DNA of 37,376 nt from a virus: positions 1 to 37,376 of the IMG/VR virus record IMGVR_UViG_3300031976_001012. One strand, given 5' to 3'. The position numbers and the translations under genes were made by a program. The notes beneath the pieces were generated by a model. That model had not been told where the DNA came from, searched no databases, and saw only the letters and a list, made by a program, of their open reading frames with translations. Below are positions 15,346 to 23,583 of this stretch, piece by piece. Positions within the stretch are counted from its first letter, which is position 1. Each line of letters opens with the position of its first letter.

Positions 15346-16016
15346 TGAGCAAGTTTATTACGTTTGATGTTCGCGGGGCTTTGTCTCTGCAAAAGCAGCT
15401 TGAAGTATTACGAATGCCCACAGCACTGCGTCGCCGATTGCTGTCACGAACAGCAAAAGAGGTGATTAAAGACAGTAAGAAGCGTGTTCGTAATCAGACG
15501 GATTTAAATGGCAACCCATTTGAAGAACGCAAGAGAAAGCGACGCAGGAAGATGCTATCTGGCCTATCAAAACGGCAGAAAGTGGTCGGGAACGATGGTA
15601 CCGCAGCAAAAATTGGCTTTAACAAATCAAGCGACGCACGTATTGCCGCCAAACAACAATTTGGTGATGAGCAGATTGTATCAGCCAGCAGTTTACCAAA
15701 AGGCAACGGGGCAAAAGATGGTGACGCAACGCGGCGACAAGCAAAAGCACTTTTAGAAGCGGGGTATAGAGTTCCCAGAAAAGGCGGTAAAGGCACAAAG
15801 AAACCGTCGCAAAAATGGATTATGGAAAACCTAACAGTTGGTAAAGCCGGCGCGATTTTACGCTGGTTACGAGACCAGGACGAAACAGCCAAGACCAGTT
15901 GGAAAGTAAAGCTACCAGCACGCTCTTTTCTTGGTGCCAGTAACGAAGACGTAACTCGTTATGTTGAACAAATAATGAACCAAATCAAACAGGAGGTCGT
16001 CAATGGCCGTCGGTAA
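15345..16016 (+). CDS. S: Tail completion / virion morphogenesis protein (P2 gpS-like)
   Basis: A 223-residue, highly basic protein of the phage virion morphogenesis (gpS) family. The motif RVRNQTDLNGNPFEERKRKRR near 47-67, with DxxGxPF and a basic tract, is characteristic, and the C-terminal PARSFLGAS patch (about 197-205) recurs in this family. It is longer than P2 gpS (150). It acts at the tail terminus with gpR. The reading frame overlaps the sheath gene start by 14 bp. Confidence 0.85.
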   Translation: MSKFITFDVRGALSLQKQLEVLRMPTALRRRLLSRTAKEVIKDSKKRVRNQTDLNGNPFEERKRKRRRKMLSGLSKRQKVVGNDGTAAKIGFNKSSDARIAAKQQFGDEQIVSASSLPKGNGAKDGDATRRQAKALLEAGYRVPRKGGKGTKKPSQKWIMENLTVGKAGAILRWLRDQDETAKTSWKVKLPARSFLGASNEDVTRYVEQIMNQIKQEVVNGRR

Positions 16017-17136
16017 AATTGCAGTAAATGCACTGAACTTAATGCAGGGGCCATTCCCGACCGTTGAGAAATACTTTCTCTTTATCGGTGAAGGCACAAC
16101 GAACGTGGATCAGATTCTGTATTTGAACACGGACAGCGATTTAGATGCCGAACTAGGCGCAGCGGATTCAGAACTGAAACGCAACGTGGTGGCAGCAAAA
16201 GCCAATGCAGGGCAAAACTGGGCAGCAGCCGCCATTCCGGTGGCTGATGGTTCCCTATGGGATGCAGCCGTTGATTTGGCGATGAACAACAACATCAAAG
16301 TTGAAGCCGTTGTCGTATGTACGCCTGTAACAGAACAAGCACAGCTTACAGCGATGCACGCAAAAGCCATGGATTTGAACACCACGTATGGTCGCCGCGC
16401 TTTCTTCATTGCCGCTGCTCGTATGATCGACGGTACTGGCGGCACAGGCGAAAGCTGGTCTGAATACATTAACGACATAAAAGACTTAACCGAGTCGCTT
16501 AGCGCCTTTCGTGTGTCTATCGTGCCGTACATTTACGACGATGCGGTGGGCATTTATGCAGGCCGTTTGTGTAACGCTCAAATCAGTGTGGCAGACACGC
16601 CAATGCGTGTGGCGACTGGCTCTATTGTCGGCCAAGACCAAAGCGCCCTACCCACGGACAAGAACGGCATTATTTATTCGAATGCTCACGCCATTGCCCT
16701 AAACAACCAGCGTTTTTCTGTGCCGGCTTTTTATGCCGATTATGAGGGCGTGTATTGGTCGGATGGCCAATTGCTCGATGCAGTGGGCGGTGATTTTACC
16801 GTGGTTGAAAACCTGCGTGTGATCGATAAAGCGGCGCGTATGGTTCGTATTATTTTGATTCAGTTAATCGGTGACCGTCGTTTTAACAGCACGCCAAGCG
16901 GCGAAGCCTGGGCGATTCGAAAACTCAGCCGACCATTAAAAATGATGAGCAAGTCTACCGAGTTCAACGGCATGACCTTCCCGTCTGAAATTAAGCCATA
17001 CCAGGACGGTGACATCGTTATTAATTGGATTACCCGCGAGAAAGTCGAGGTCTACATGGTGGCTCGCCCTTACTCCATTCCGAAGGATATTACAGCGAAC
17101 ATCATGCTGGATTTATCCGACCCTGTAGCAGCGTAG
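16003..17136 (+). CDS. Tail sheath protein (DUF2586 / HP1-K139 type)
   Basis: A 377-residue contractile sheath protein. It is not the P2 FI type but resembles the DUF2586 family used by HP1 and K139. Signs are the N-terminal VNALNLMQGPFPTVEKYFLFIG, a Rossmann-like middle, and a C-terminal IVINWITREKVEVYMVARPY strand set typical of sheath domains. The start follows an AGGAGGTC ribosome site inside the end of the preceding gene. It forms the contracting outer tube and is followed 10 bp later by the tube gene. Confidence 0.87.
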   Translation: MAVGKIAVNALNLMQGPFPTVEKYFLFIGEGTTNVDQILYLNTDSDLDAELGAADSELKRNVVAAKANAGQNWAAAAIPVADGSLWDAAVDLAMNNNIKVEAVVVCTPVTEQAQLTAMHAKAMDLNTTYGRRAFFIAAARMIDGTGGTGESWSEYINDIKDLTESLSAFRVSIVPYIYDDAVGIYAGRLCNAQISVADTPMRVATGSIVGQDQSALPTDKNGIIYSNAHAIALNNQRFSVPAFYADYEGVYWSDGQLLDAVGGDFTVVENLRVIDKAARMVRIILIQLIGDRRFNSTPSGEAWAIRKLSRPLKMMSKSTEFNGMTFPSEIKPYQDGDIVINWITREKVEVYMVARPYSIPKDITANIMLDLSDPVAA

Positions 17137-17146
17137 GAGCAGCAAT

Positions 17147-17590
17147 ATGAGACTGACAGGAAAAGATTTCGACGTGATGATCGGTGATTACCAAGTCCGT
17201 GTCGAATCCCTAAGCGCATCGATCACAGATAACCGAAAGGTCGTCAAAGAAAACGGTGTTCCGGTGGATTACACCAATGGCGATGTGGAATGTTCCGGTG
17301 AAATCGAAATGAATATTAAAAACTTCAAATTGATCTCAGCCGCGGCGAAAAGTGCTGGCTCGTGGCGTGATTTGGAACCATTCGATATTGGTGTAAACGG
17401 CAAAGTATCTGGTGAGGAGCACAAGGTGGATCTGGATAAATGCTTATTACGCATCTCGGATTTGCTCAATATTGATCCAAACAGTAATGACCAGAACAAG
17501 ATCAAACTGCCGTTTGATGTCACGGGTAGTGATTTTGTGGCCATCGATGGCGTTCCGTATTTGAGTCAGCACGATACACGCGATTTATAA
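17147..17590 (+). CDS. Tail tube protein (DUF2597 type)
   Basis: A 147-residue beta-rich protein directly after the sheath gene. The pattern GKDFDVMIGDYQVRVESLSASI, then NGVPVDYTNGDVECSGEIE, matches the DUF2597/HP1-like tail tube family, functional equivalent of P2 FII. It polymerises into the inner tube through which DNA leaves. AGGAG precedes the ATG by a few bases. Confidence 0.85.
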   Translation: MRLTGKDFDVMIGDYQVRVESLSASITDNRKVVKENGVPVDYTNGDVECSGEIEMNIKNFKLISAAAKSAGSWRDLEPFDIGVNGKVSGEEHKVDLDKCLLRISDLLNIDPNSNDQNKIKLPFDVTGSDFVAIDGVPYLSQHDTRDL

Positions 17591-17602
17591 GGGGCCGTAT
17601 AG

Positions 17603-18184
17603 ATGAAAATCACAACGAAAGCGGTGTTAGACGCGCTTAAAAAGCATGATTACCCAGTCTTTAAAGGGGACTGGAATATCACGCTTGTGGGCGTTCGTTC
17701 TAACGATACCGACGCTAACACCTTTAACGATCGCTTTTTTGTGTTGTTCACCTTGGACGGCAAACAGCATTCGTACGATTTTGCATGCACGACCGATCCC
17801 GGTGTGTATTACCGCGAGAATCCTATCAATGTGGATGGCACCGCTTGGCTTATGCCTAGTCACCATGCTGGGTGTTGGGAGATCGGTTATCACCAAGGCA
17901 AGTACAAAGCCTTGGTACAACGGGGCGAAATGACCGTGTACCGAGATAACAGCGGGGACGAATCATTAGACGAAAACGCACCTACGCAAAAGGGCTGTTT
18001 CGGTATTAATTGCCACCACGCTAACCCGAATTCACTAAGCGTTCAGGTAGACAAGTGGTCTGCTGGTTGCCAAGTCCTAGCCGACCCTGTGGACTTCGCT
18101 TTGCTGATGGCCTTGGTGAATAAATCGGCTCAGACATACGGCGTGCGCTTTAGCTACACGCTGTTAACCGAGGATCAGTTATGA
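17603..18184 (+). CDS. Putative peptidoglycan-cleaving lysin (lysis cassette)
   Basis: A 193-residue protein I take as the endolysin, mainly because two holin-like genes follow. The C-terminal half contains FGINCHHAN (about 134-142) and KWSAGCQVLADP (about 152-163). The combination of a His-containing strand and SxGC resembles L,D-transpeptidase/carboxypeptidase-like active sites. It has neither a lysozyme E-x8-D/C-x5-T triad nor a signal peptide, so it would need the holin to reach the wall. Its stop overlaps the next start (ATGA). The specific reaction is uncertain. Confidence 0.62.
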   Translation: MKITTKAVLDALKKHDYPVFKGDWNITLVGVRSNDTDANTFNDRFFVLFTLDGKQHSYDFACTTDPGVYYRENPINVDGTAWLMPSHHAGCWEIGYHQGKYKALVQRGEMTVYRDNSGDESLDENAPTQKGCFGINCHHANPNSLSVQVDKWSAGCQVLADPVDFALLMALVNKSAQTYGVRFSYTLLTEDQL

Positions 18185-18660
18185 ACATTTTTAAAAAACT
18201 TTTGAATGGCGTAACCGGCGGCTTTGTTTCTTCTGCGGTAGATACATTTAAAGAGTATTTCCCTGCAGATATGTCACCAGAACAAAAAGCCGACCTGGCA
18301 TTAAAAACCAAGCAGCTTGAAGCCAACATACAGCAACAAATGGATGACGCGGCCAATACCGCTGAAGAGATATTAACAAATCGGATTTCTCAGTTAGAAG
18401 GCACGGCGAGCGACTTAAAGAGCGTTCCAATTGTTGGTCCGCTGGTTTTGTTCTTACGTGGTCTACAGCGCCCTCTTTGGGGCTATGCAACCTTGTTCAT
18501 GGACTATATGTGGTTCTCGGAATGGACGACGCTCACCAGTAAACAAGAAAGCGCTTTGATGGCCATTAACATTTTGGTGTTGGGTTTTCTTTTTGGCGAG
18601 CGAGCCATTAAGAACGTCATGCCGCTGATCACCAAGCTATTTGAAGCGAAAGCAAAATAG
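18181..18660 (+). CDS. 3TM-type holin-like membrane protein (GTA-release holin family)
   Basis: A 159-residue protein with a soluble helical N-terminal half (about 25-80, EQKADLALKTKQLEANIQQQ) and hydrophobic segments around 86-110 and 122-140 (ESALMAINILVLGFLFGERA). The phrase RPLWGYATLFMDYMWF is typical of the 3TM holin family (gene-transfer-agent release). It starts in an ATGA overlap with the lysin gene. Likely role: membrane permeabilisation allowing lysin export. Confidence 0.78.
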   Translation: MNIFKKLLNGVTGGFVSSAVDTFKEYFPADMSPEQKADLALKTKQLEANIQQQMDDAANTAEEILTNRISQLEGTASDLKSVPIVGPLVLFLRGLQRPLWGYATLFMDYMWFSEWTTLTSKQESALMAINILVLGFLFGERAIKNVMPLITKLFEAKAK

Positions 18661-18679
18661 CTAAAAAAAGGATAAGACC

Positions 18680-18988
18680 ATGCCGGAAAAAGACCCAACA
18701 ACGTATTCACTCATCACTTACGGATGGGTGTTTGTTATAGCGATGTATGGAGGAGTTGTGAACTATTTACGCAAGCGCCGCGACGGCAGTATTCCACGCT
18801 ATTCGATTACGGAGTTTGTCGGGGAAATCATGACATCGGCTTTTGCCGGCTTGGTTACCTTCTTTTTGTGTGAAGGGGCAAACCTTGATCCTATGTTGTC
18901 GGCGGCATTGATTGCCATATCTGGCCACATGGGGGCGAGAGCCATTTTTATGTTTGAAAAATATCTACAAAACAAATTCATTAAATAA
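18680..18988 (+). CDS. Second holin, LydA-like
   Basis: A 102-residue protein with three hydrophobic helices (about 8-28, 44-66, 71-92) and a basic loop RKRRDG between the first two, like LydA-type phage holins. It follows the 3TM protein by 19 bp, giving a lysin/3TM/LydA-like cassette; one of the two membrane proteins may act as an antiholin or accessory. GGATAAG precedes the ATG. Confidence 0.75.
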   Translation: MPEKDPTTYSLITYGWVFVIAMYGGVVNYLRKRRDGSIPRYSITEFVGEIMTSAFAGLVTFFLCEGANLDPMLSAALIAISGHMGARAIFMFEKYLQNKFIK

Positions 18989-18998
18989 GGGGAAAACC

Positions 18999-19307
18999 AT
19001 GCCAGATTTTACATACGAAATGACCAAGCCTGACGGCGAAGAAAAAGACGTACGCTTTACGGTAACTATGGGGCAGTACAACGATTATATCAACGAAACC
19101 GACCCAACGAATCGTACTGGCCAAGCATATAACTTTTTGATTGACCGAGTGCATCAAGAAGATAAGGCTTTCTTCAAGGACGCAATACTTGTCGAAGGAC
19201 TGCCTGACGGAATGTTTGCCATGTCATTAGTTAATGACCTTTTAGGTAACTTCTCTAGCGGCGTGAAGTTTAAGCTAAAAAAGCCGAGCGAGTCGCCAAG
19301 CAAATAA
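18999..19307 (+). CDS. Tail assembly chaperone, short (G-like) product
   Basis: A 102-residue acidic protein directly upstream of the tape measure gene, the usual place of the tail assembly chaperone. The ATG at 18999 follows AAGGGG; upstream in-frame codons lie inside the holin gene. Residues 93-95 are encoded on the slippery A AAA AAG (19277-19283). Without slippage translation continues eight codons to the stop at 19305-19307. In long-tailed phages the short form coats the tape measure protein during tail assembly. Confidence 0.82.
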   Translation: MPDFTYEMTKPDGEEKDVRFTVTMGQYNDYINETDPTNRTGQAYNFLIDRVHQEDKAFFKDAILVEGLPDGMFAMSLVNDLLGNFSSGVKFKLKKPSESPSK

Positions 19308-19465
19308 AGAACAACGGTCTTCACCAAATGATGTGTTTGGTGAAGCACTGGTTGCCAGGCGAAGAGTTTAACGAGGCGACAATGGCCGAAGCGCTCTATT
19401 TAGACGAGCGCTACTGGGAAAACATGAGCAATGCAGTGGCCAACGGCATCGGCAAAGTTTTATAA
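18999..19465 (+). CDS. Tail assembly chaperone fusion (GT-like) by -1 frameshift
   Basis: Slippage by one base at A AAA AAG (19277-19283) joins the first 95 residues to 60 residues read in the -1 frame (starting AERVAKQIKNN; containing MMCLVKHWLPGEEF and ALYLDERYWENM) and ending at 19463-19465, eight bases before the tape measure ATG. The -1 segment is clearly protein-like, has no good start of its own, and fills the gap exactly. This is the G/GT (lambda) or E/E' (P2) arrangement, in which the T part contacts the tail tube. No strong downstream stem is obvious to me. Confidence 0.8.
19277..19283 (+). other. Programmed -1 frameshift site A AAA AAG
   Basis: The heptamer is in the correct zero frame (CTA AAA AAG), the same slippery sequence as in E. 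coli dnaX. The frame it opens into encodes the conserved-looking second chaperone domain. Confidence 0.8.
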
Positions 19466-19473
19466 GGATTGAT

Positions 19474-21462
19474 ATGAGCGCATTACAACGACTCGATTTC
19501 ATTGTTAGTTTGATGGACCAGGTCTCTGGCCCTGCCGGCAAGATGATGAAAACGATGGACACAGTGACAAGCAACATCCAGCAAGGCTATCAAAAGATAG
19601 GCTATGGTGTGGCTGGCTTGTTTTCTGTGGGGTATGCGTTCGATCAGATGCTCGCGCCGGCAAAAGAAATGCGTACCGCGTTGGGTACGATCACTAGCTT
19701 GGGCGTTGAAAATGCCGCGCTAGAAAACTTGCGTAAAACCAGTATGGCCACGGCGGTGCAATTTGGCACGGATGCGACTGAGATCGTCAATGCGTCGTAC
19801 AAGTTACAAAGCGCTATTTCAGGCTTGCAAGGCAACGAGTTAAGCATGTTAGCGAACAAATCCGCCATGCTGGCGACTGCTACCAAAGGCGGCTTGGAAT
19901 CAACCAATGCCTATGTTGGCCAGATGTTTAACATTCATGCCGTGGAAGCCGACGCGATCGGTAAAACTGCGTTCATGGATAAGCTAATCAGTAAAACAGC
20001 AAAAGCCGTACAGCTATTTAATACCGATGGTAGCCAGATGGGCGAAGCCATGAAGAACATTGGTAAACAAGCCACAGCAATGAAAGTCCCCCTCGAGGAG
20101 CAGTTGGCCGTGATGGGATTTTTGCAAAATACCATGGTCGAGGGTGGCCGATCCGGTAACGCCTATTCGTCTTTCTTGGCGAACATCAGTAAGGCTGAAA
20201 CCACATTAGGTATGAAATTTACTGACTCGCAAAATAAAGCCCTACCAATGATAGACATCATTACCAAGTTGCAGGGTAAGTTTGGTGATTTGAGCAAAGC
20301 CGGTGATCAACAAATGTTGCAAAAAGCCTTTGGTAAGCGAGGGCAACAAGTACTTGCCGCCATGGCGGGAAGCCTGGACACGTTTAAAGGCAATTTAGAC
20401 AGCATCAAAGCGGTAAAAGGCTTGGATGATGTAACCGCTATGGCGATGGCCATTACCGATCCGTGGGACCAATCCGCCGCCGCTGTTAAAAACTTTCGAA
20501 TGGAATTTGGCGAACGCTTATTAAAAGTGTTCTCGCCTGTTTACACCCAAATCACGAACACCATGACCACGATGACGCGCTGGATGGATATGTTTCCACA
20601 CCTGACTGGTTGGGTCATTAAAGGCGTGATTGGGATTGGTGTTTTGGTAGGTAGTTTATCCGCCCTATCGGTTGTTGTTGGTTTGAGTAAGTTTGTCATG
20701 GTTGGCTGGACGGCCAGCGCTGCATTGATGAAATTCGCCCTAGTTCCCTTTGGGCCATTGCTCACGGCGACGAAAGCCGGTTGGGCTGCGATGAACCTTT
20801 CTATTGCGCTAGGTAATGGCGTGATGGCCACGGCTAAGTTTGGCTTACTCGGCATGCTAGGCAGTATGAAAATGATGATGCTGCAGTCTAAGTTAGCCGC
20901 CGCTACGATTTGGATATTTAACGGCGGTTTAACAGGTATGGCCGCCGCACTATGGGCAAACCCTATCACTTGGGTTGTCGTGGGCGTTCTGGCGCTGACC
21001 GCTGCCGTGGTAGCCGCTGTGGTCTATTGGGATACATGGACAGCAAAACTGGGTGAATGGAGCACCGCGTTTTTAAGCTTTATTGGCGTGTTTGATTTTG
21101 TCGATGGTGTATTGGCCCTTTGGAATAAGCTTCCTGAGTGGTGGGCATCGTTTAAAAATTTCTTGGGGGGAATGAATATATTTTCGTTTGTCGGTGATTC
21201 TATTGATTGGCTGATCGACAAAATAAATATGATCCCGGGTATCAATATTGATACCACCACTGACATGCCAAAACCCGTGGCGGCTCCTGCGAGTTTGTCT
21301 AACCAAGCACCAAAAATGGCTGGCGGTGGTTTGGTCAATCAAATCAGTAACGCGACATCAAACAACAGCTCTCGCTCTATTGGTGACGTGCACGTTAATA
21401 ACTATGGCCAAGCTATGAGCGGCCAATCACTCGCTAATGATCTAGCGTTTGCGGTGGGTTAA
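19474..21462 (+). CDS. Tail tape measure protein
   Basis: A 662-residue tape measure protein (TP901-type core) that sets tail length and leaves the tube at infection. The N terminus (LDFIVSLMDQVSGPAGKMM) and the conserved first 200 residues (ALGTITSLGVEN; MAVMGFLQNTMVEGGR-like region) fit phage tape measure families. There are hydrophobic, probably membrane-inserting helices at about 375-400 and 490-515. The C terminus is low-complexity with Asn and Ser. AAGGA precedes the ATG. The modest length implies a fairly short tail for a myovirus. Confidence 0.92.
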   Translation: MSALQRLDFIVSLMDQVSGPAGKMMKTMDTVTSNIQQGYQKIGYGVAGLFSVGYAFDQMLAPAKEMRTALGTITSLGVENAALENLRKTSMATAVQFGTDATEIVNASYKLQSAISGLQGNELSMLANKSAMLATATKGGLESTNAYVGQMFNIHAVEADAIGKTAFMDKLISKTAKAVQLFNTDGSQMGEAMKNIGKQATAMKVPLEEQLAVMGFLQNTMVEGGRSGNAYSSFLANISKAETTLGMKFTDSQNKALPMIDIITKLQGKFGDLSKAGDQQMLQKAFGKRGQQVLAAMAGSLDTFKGNLDSIKAVKGLDDVTAMAMAITDPWDQSAAAVKNFRMEFGERLLKVFSPVYTQITNTMTTMTRWMDMFPHLTGWVIKGVIGIGVLVGSLSALSVVVGLSKFVMVGWTASAALMKFALVPFGPLLTATKAGWAAMNLSIALGNGVMATAKFGLLGMLGSMKMMMLQSKLAAATIWIFNGGLTGMAAALWANPITWVVVGVLALTAAVVAAVVYWDTWTAKLGEWSTAFLSFIGVFDFVDGVLALWNKLPEWWASFKNFLGGMNIFSFVGDSIDWLIDKINMIPGINIDTTTDMPKPVAAPASLSNQAPKMAGGGLVNQISNATSNNSSRSIGDVHVNNYGQAMSGQSLANDLAFAVG

Positions 21463-21464
21463 TA

Positions 21465-21788
21465 ATGGCTGATTACGTTGATTTATTGATTACTGATGAT
21501 GACTTCACGCTAGACGCAGCAGGCGAGCCAATGCTCGTTTATGACGCGGATTGCATCGCCCAGGACATTAAGCACTTGATCCGTGAAAGCGGCTTGATGG
21601 TCGAAATTATCGGCCAGCGCGACAACATAAAAGTGCGCAGCAATTTGCAAAAACTGACTCTATTGATTGAAGAAGATGTGCGTTTGGTTCCTGGCACAGT
21701 GACCATTACCAAAATCGATATAGAGACTTTTTACATCACGGCCACAACGTACAAATACGGCAATATTGATTTCAAGGTGAATAGCTAA
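21465..21788 (+). CDS. Baseplate protein, DUF2590-like (gpW/gp25 position)
   Basis: A 107-residue acidic protein starting DLLITDDDFTLDAAGEP and containing DCIAQDIKHLIRESG; this matches DUF2590-type proteins of HP1-like phages, which take the place of P2 gpW (gp25 fold) in the baseplate wedge. It starts two bases after the tape measure stop and its stop overlaps the next ATG (TAATG). Confidence 0.78.
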   Translation: MADYVDLLITDDDFTLDAAGEPMLVYDADCIAQDIKHLIRESGLMVEIIGQRDNIKVRSNLQKLTLLIEEDVRLVPGTVTITKIDIETFYITATTYKYGNIDFKVNS

Positions 21789-22969
21789 TGTCTAACGCAG
21801 AATTCAAGAAAATCTTAGATGATGCTGGTATTCCAACAACTCAGGAAGCCCTAGACGCGCAATGGAAAGCAGATGTAAAAGCCAGCGGAAGTACAATCAA
21901 TAACGACAGCAAGTATTCGCCGTTTTGGAAAGCCATCACGGCACTAATCACTAAACCGGCTCTTTGGTTGATCCAGTTGATGATCACCACTGTCATGCCA
22001 AACTCGTTTGTTAAATACGCAACCGGTGTATTTTTAGAGCTGCTCGCGGATGCGGTGAATTTGACGCGAAAAGCAGCGGTAAAAGCACAAGGCGTGGTGA
22101 CGTTCACCCGTGCCGATGTTGCCACGGCGGTGACGATTCCCGCTGGTACTATTATTCAAACTGCGACGCTAAACGGCAAAGTCTACCAAGTTATAACGCT
22201 GACAGAATCATCATTTGCCGCTGGCGCTATTAGTACCGAGGTGCAAGTCGAAGCGGTGGAAGCGGGCTCAGCCTTTAATCTATCGACGGGCTACTTTTCA
22301 ATATTACCCGTTCCGATCGCTAATATTGCCAGCGTATCGAATGGTGAGGGCTGGCTAACACTGCCAGGTACAGACACAGAAACAGACGACTCATTGCGCG
22401 CCCGTATTCGTAATCAGTTTGGTACCGCGTCAAGCTTTCACACTGACAGCGTTTATAAATCACTTATTGCGGAATTCCCTGGTGTATCGGTCGATGCTAT
22501 TTCGATTATTCACGACGCACCACGTGGACCAGGAACGGCGAATGCGTATGTGCTTTTCGATTTTTCCGCCCCCGTTGATACCTATCTAACCAACATTAAC
22601 GCCTACATTACCGACCAAGGCCATCACGGCCACGGGGATGATTTACAGGTTTATCAGTTACCAACGCAACCGGCGACGGTAGTTGTTGATGTATGGCACG
22701 AGGCGTTTTTATCTGCAAACGATATTGCCAACTTAAAAACGAATGTTGAAGCGATGATCAATGCCGCATTTCGTGGCAATAAAAGCTACTCGCCTACGCT
22801 AACACAGCCGTTTAGCCGCTTTAGCTTTTCCAAACTTAGTAAGGAATTGCAGAACCAATTTGAGATAGACGGGCTTAACAGTGCCGACTTTGCCGCCGAT
22901 GCGATCACGTCCGAATTGTGGGTGCCGGTTGTGGATTCGCTCGATGTGACGATGAGGGCCGCTGCATGA
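21788..22969 (+). CDS. J: Baseplate assembly protein J-like
   Basis: A 393-residue baseplate J family protein, the wedge component at the baseplate edge. Typical segments are VTFTRADVATAVTIPAGTII near 105-125, VEAVEAGSAFNLSTG, and TDDSLRARIRNQF near 200-212 with the family D-x2-LR-x-R pattern. P2 gpJ is shorter (302); this matches the longer HP1/K139 type. It overlaps gpI by 4 bp (ATGA). Confidence 0.92.
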   Translation: MSNAEFKKILDDAGIPTTQEALDAQWKADVKASGSTINNDSKYSPFWKAITALITKPALWLIQLMITTVMPNSFVKYATGVFLELLADAVNLTRKAAVKAQGVVTFTRADVATAVTIPAGTIIQTATLNGKVYQVITLTESSFAAGAISTEVQVEAVEAGSAFNLSTGYFSILPVPIANIASVSNGEGWLTLPGTDTETDDSLRARIRNQFGTASSFHTDSVYKSLIAEFPGVSVDAISIIHDAPRGPGTANAYVLFDFSAPVDTYLTNINAYITDQGHHGHGDDLQVYQLPTQPATVVVDVWHEAFLSANDIANLKTNVEAMINAAFRGNKSYSPTLTQPFSRFSFSKLSKELQNQFEIDGLNSADFAADAITSELWVPVVDSLDVTMRAAA

Positions 22970-23571
22970 TCGACATTAAACTGATTTTTTGGTTTACCGC
23001 TGAAGAGTCCAGCAAGTTAATCAAAGCCGCTCAGGCGTGGTGGGAACGTGCCGAATCTTGGATACGCTGGCCGCTAACGCAAATGGATGCCTTAACCGCA
23101 TCAATCGGCATTGTGAACTTATTGGCTTATCAGCGAGATATACAACGCTTCCCTGAAGAACCAGAAGACCTTTACCGCAAGCGGGTGAAATACGCGCTGA
23201 TCAATGCAAAAGACGCAGGATCGAAAGCAGGCTTTATCGTTATTTTTGAGCGTCTTGGTATTGGCTCCGTTGAAATTGTTGAGCGTGCTGATGACATCGA
23301 TTGGGATGTCATCAGCCTGCGGTTATCCGATTCTCAGCTATCTGAAAACACACAGTTGTTAGACCACATCATTCAGAAATACGGCCGCACGTGTCGTCGC
23401 TATCGATTAGAAGTAATTATCCCAATCTCTATCGGTGTCAGCGTTATCGAAGTTGGCCATTCATGGTCGTTAGATGTTGCAAAACAAACAATTGAGCCAT
23501 GGGAAGCAAGGTCAACAATTCAAAATACAACAGTTGGCCATTCGTGGGCGTTAGACGTAGCAAAAGCATAA
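22966..23571 (+). CDS. I: Tail protein I-like, with a duplicated C-terminal motif
   Basis: A 201-residue baseplate/tail protein at the P2 gpI position. The N-terminal LLAYQRDIQRFPEEPEDLYRKRV segment is typical of gpI-like proteins. The C terminus carries two copies of VGHSW(S/A)LDVAK (about 161-171 and 189-199), a short internal duplication that may serve fibre attachment. I chose the ATG at 22966, in the ATGA overlap with gpJ, over an upstream start inside gpJ. Confidence 0.85.
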   Translation: MIDIKLIFWFTAEESSKLIKAAQAWWERAESWIRWPLTQMDALTASIGIVNLLAYQRDIQRFPEEPEDLYRKRVKYALINAKDAGSKAGFIVIFERLGIGSVEIVERADDIDWDVISLRLSDSQLSENTQLLDHIIQKYGRTCRRYRLEVIIPISIGVSVIEVGHSWSLDVAKQTIEPWEARSTIQNTTVGHSWALDVAKA

Positions 23572-23583
23572 GAGAGAAAATAT

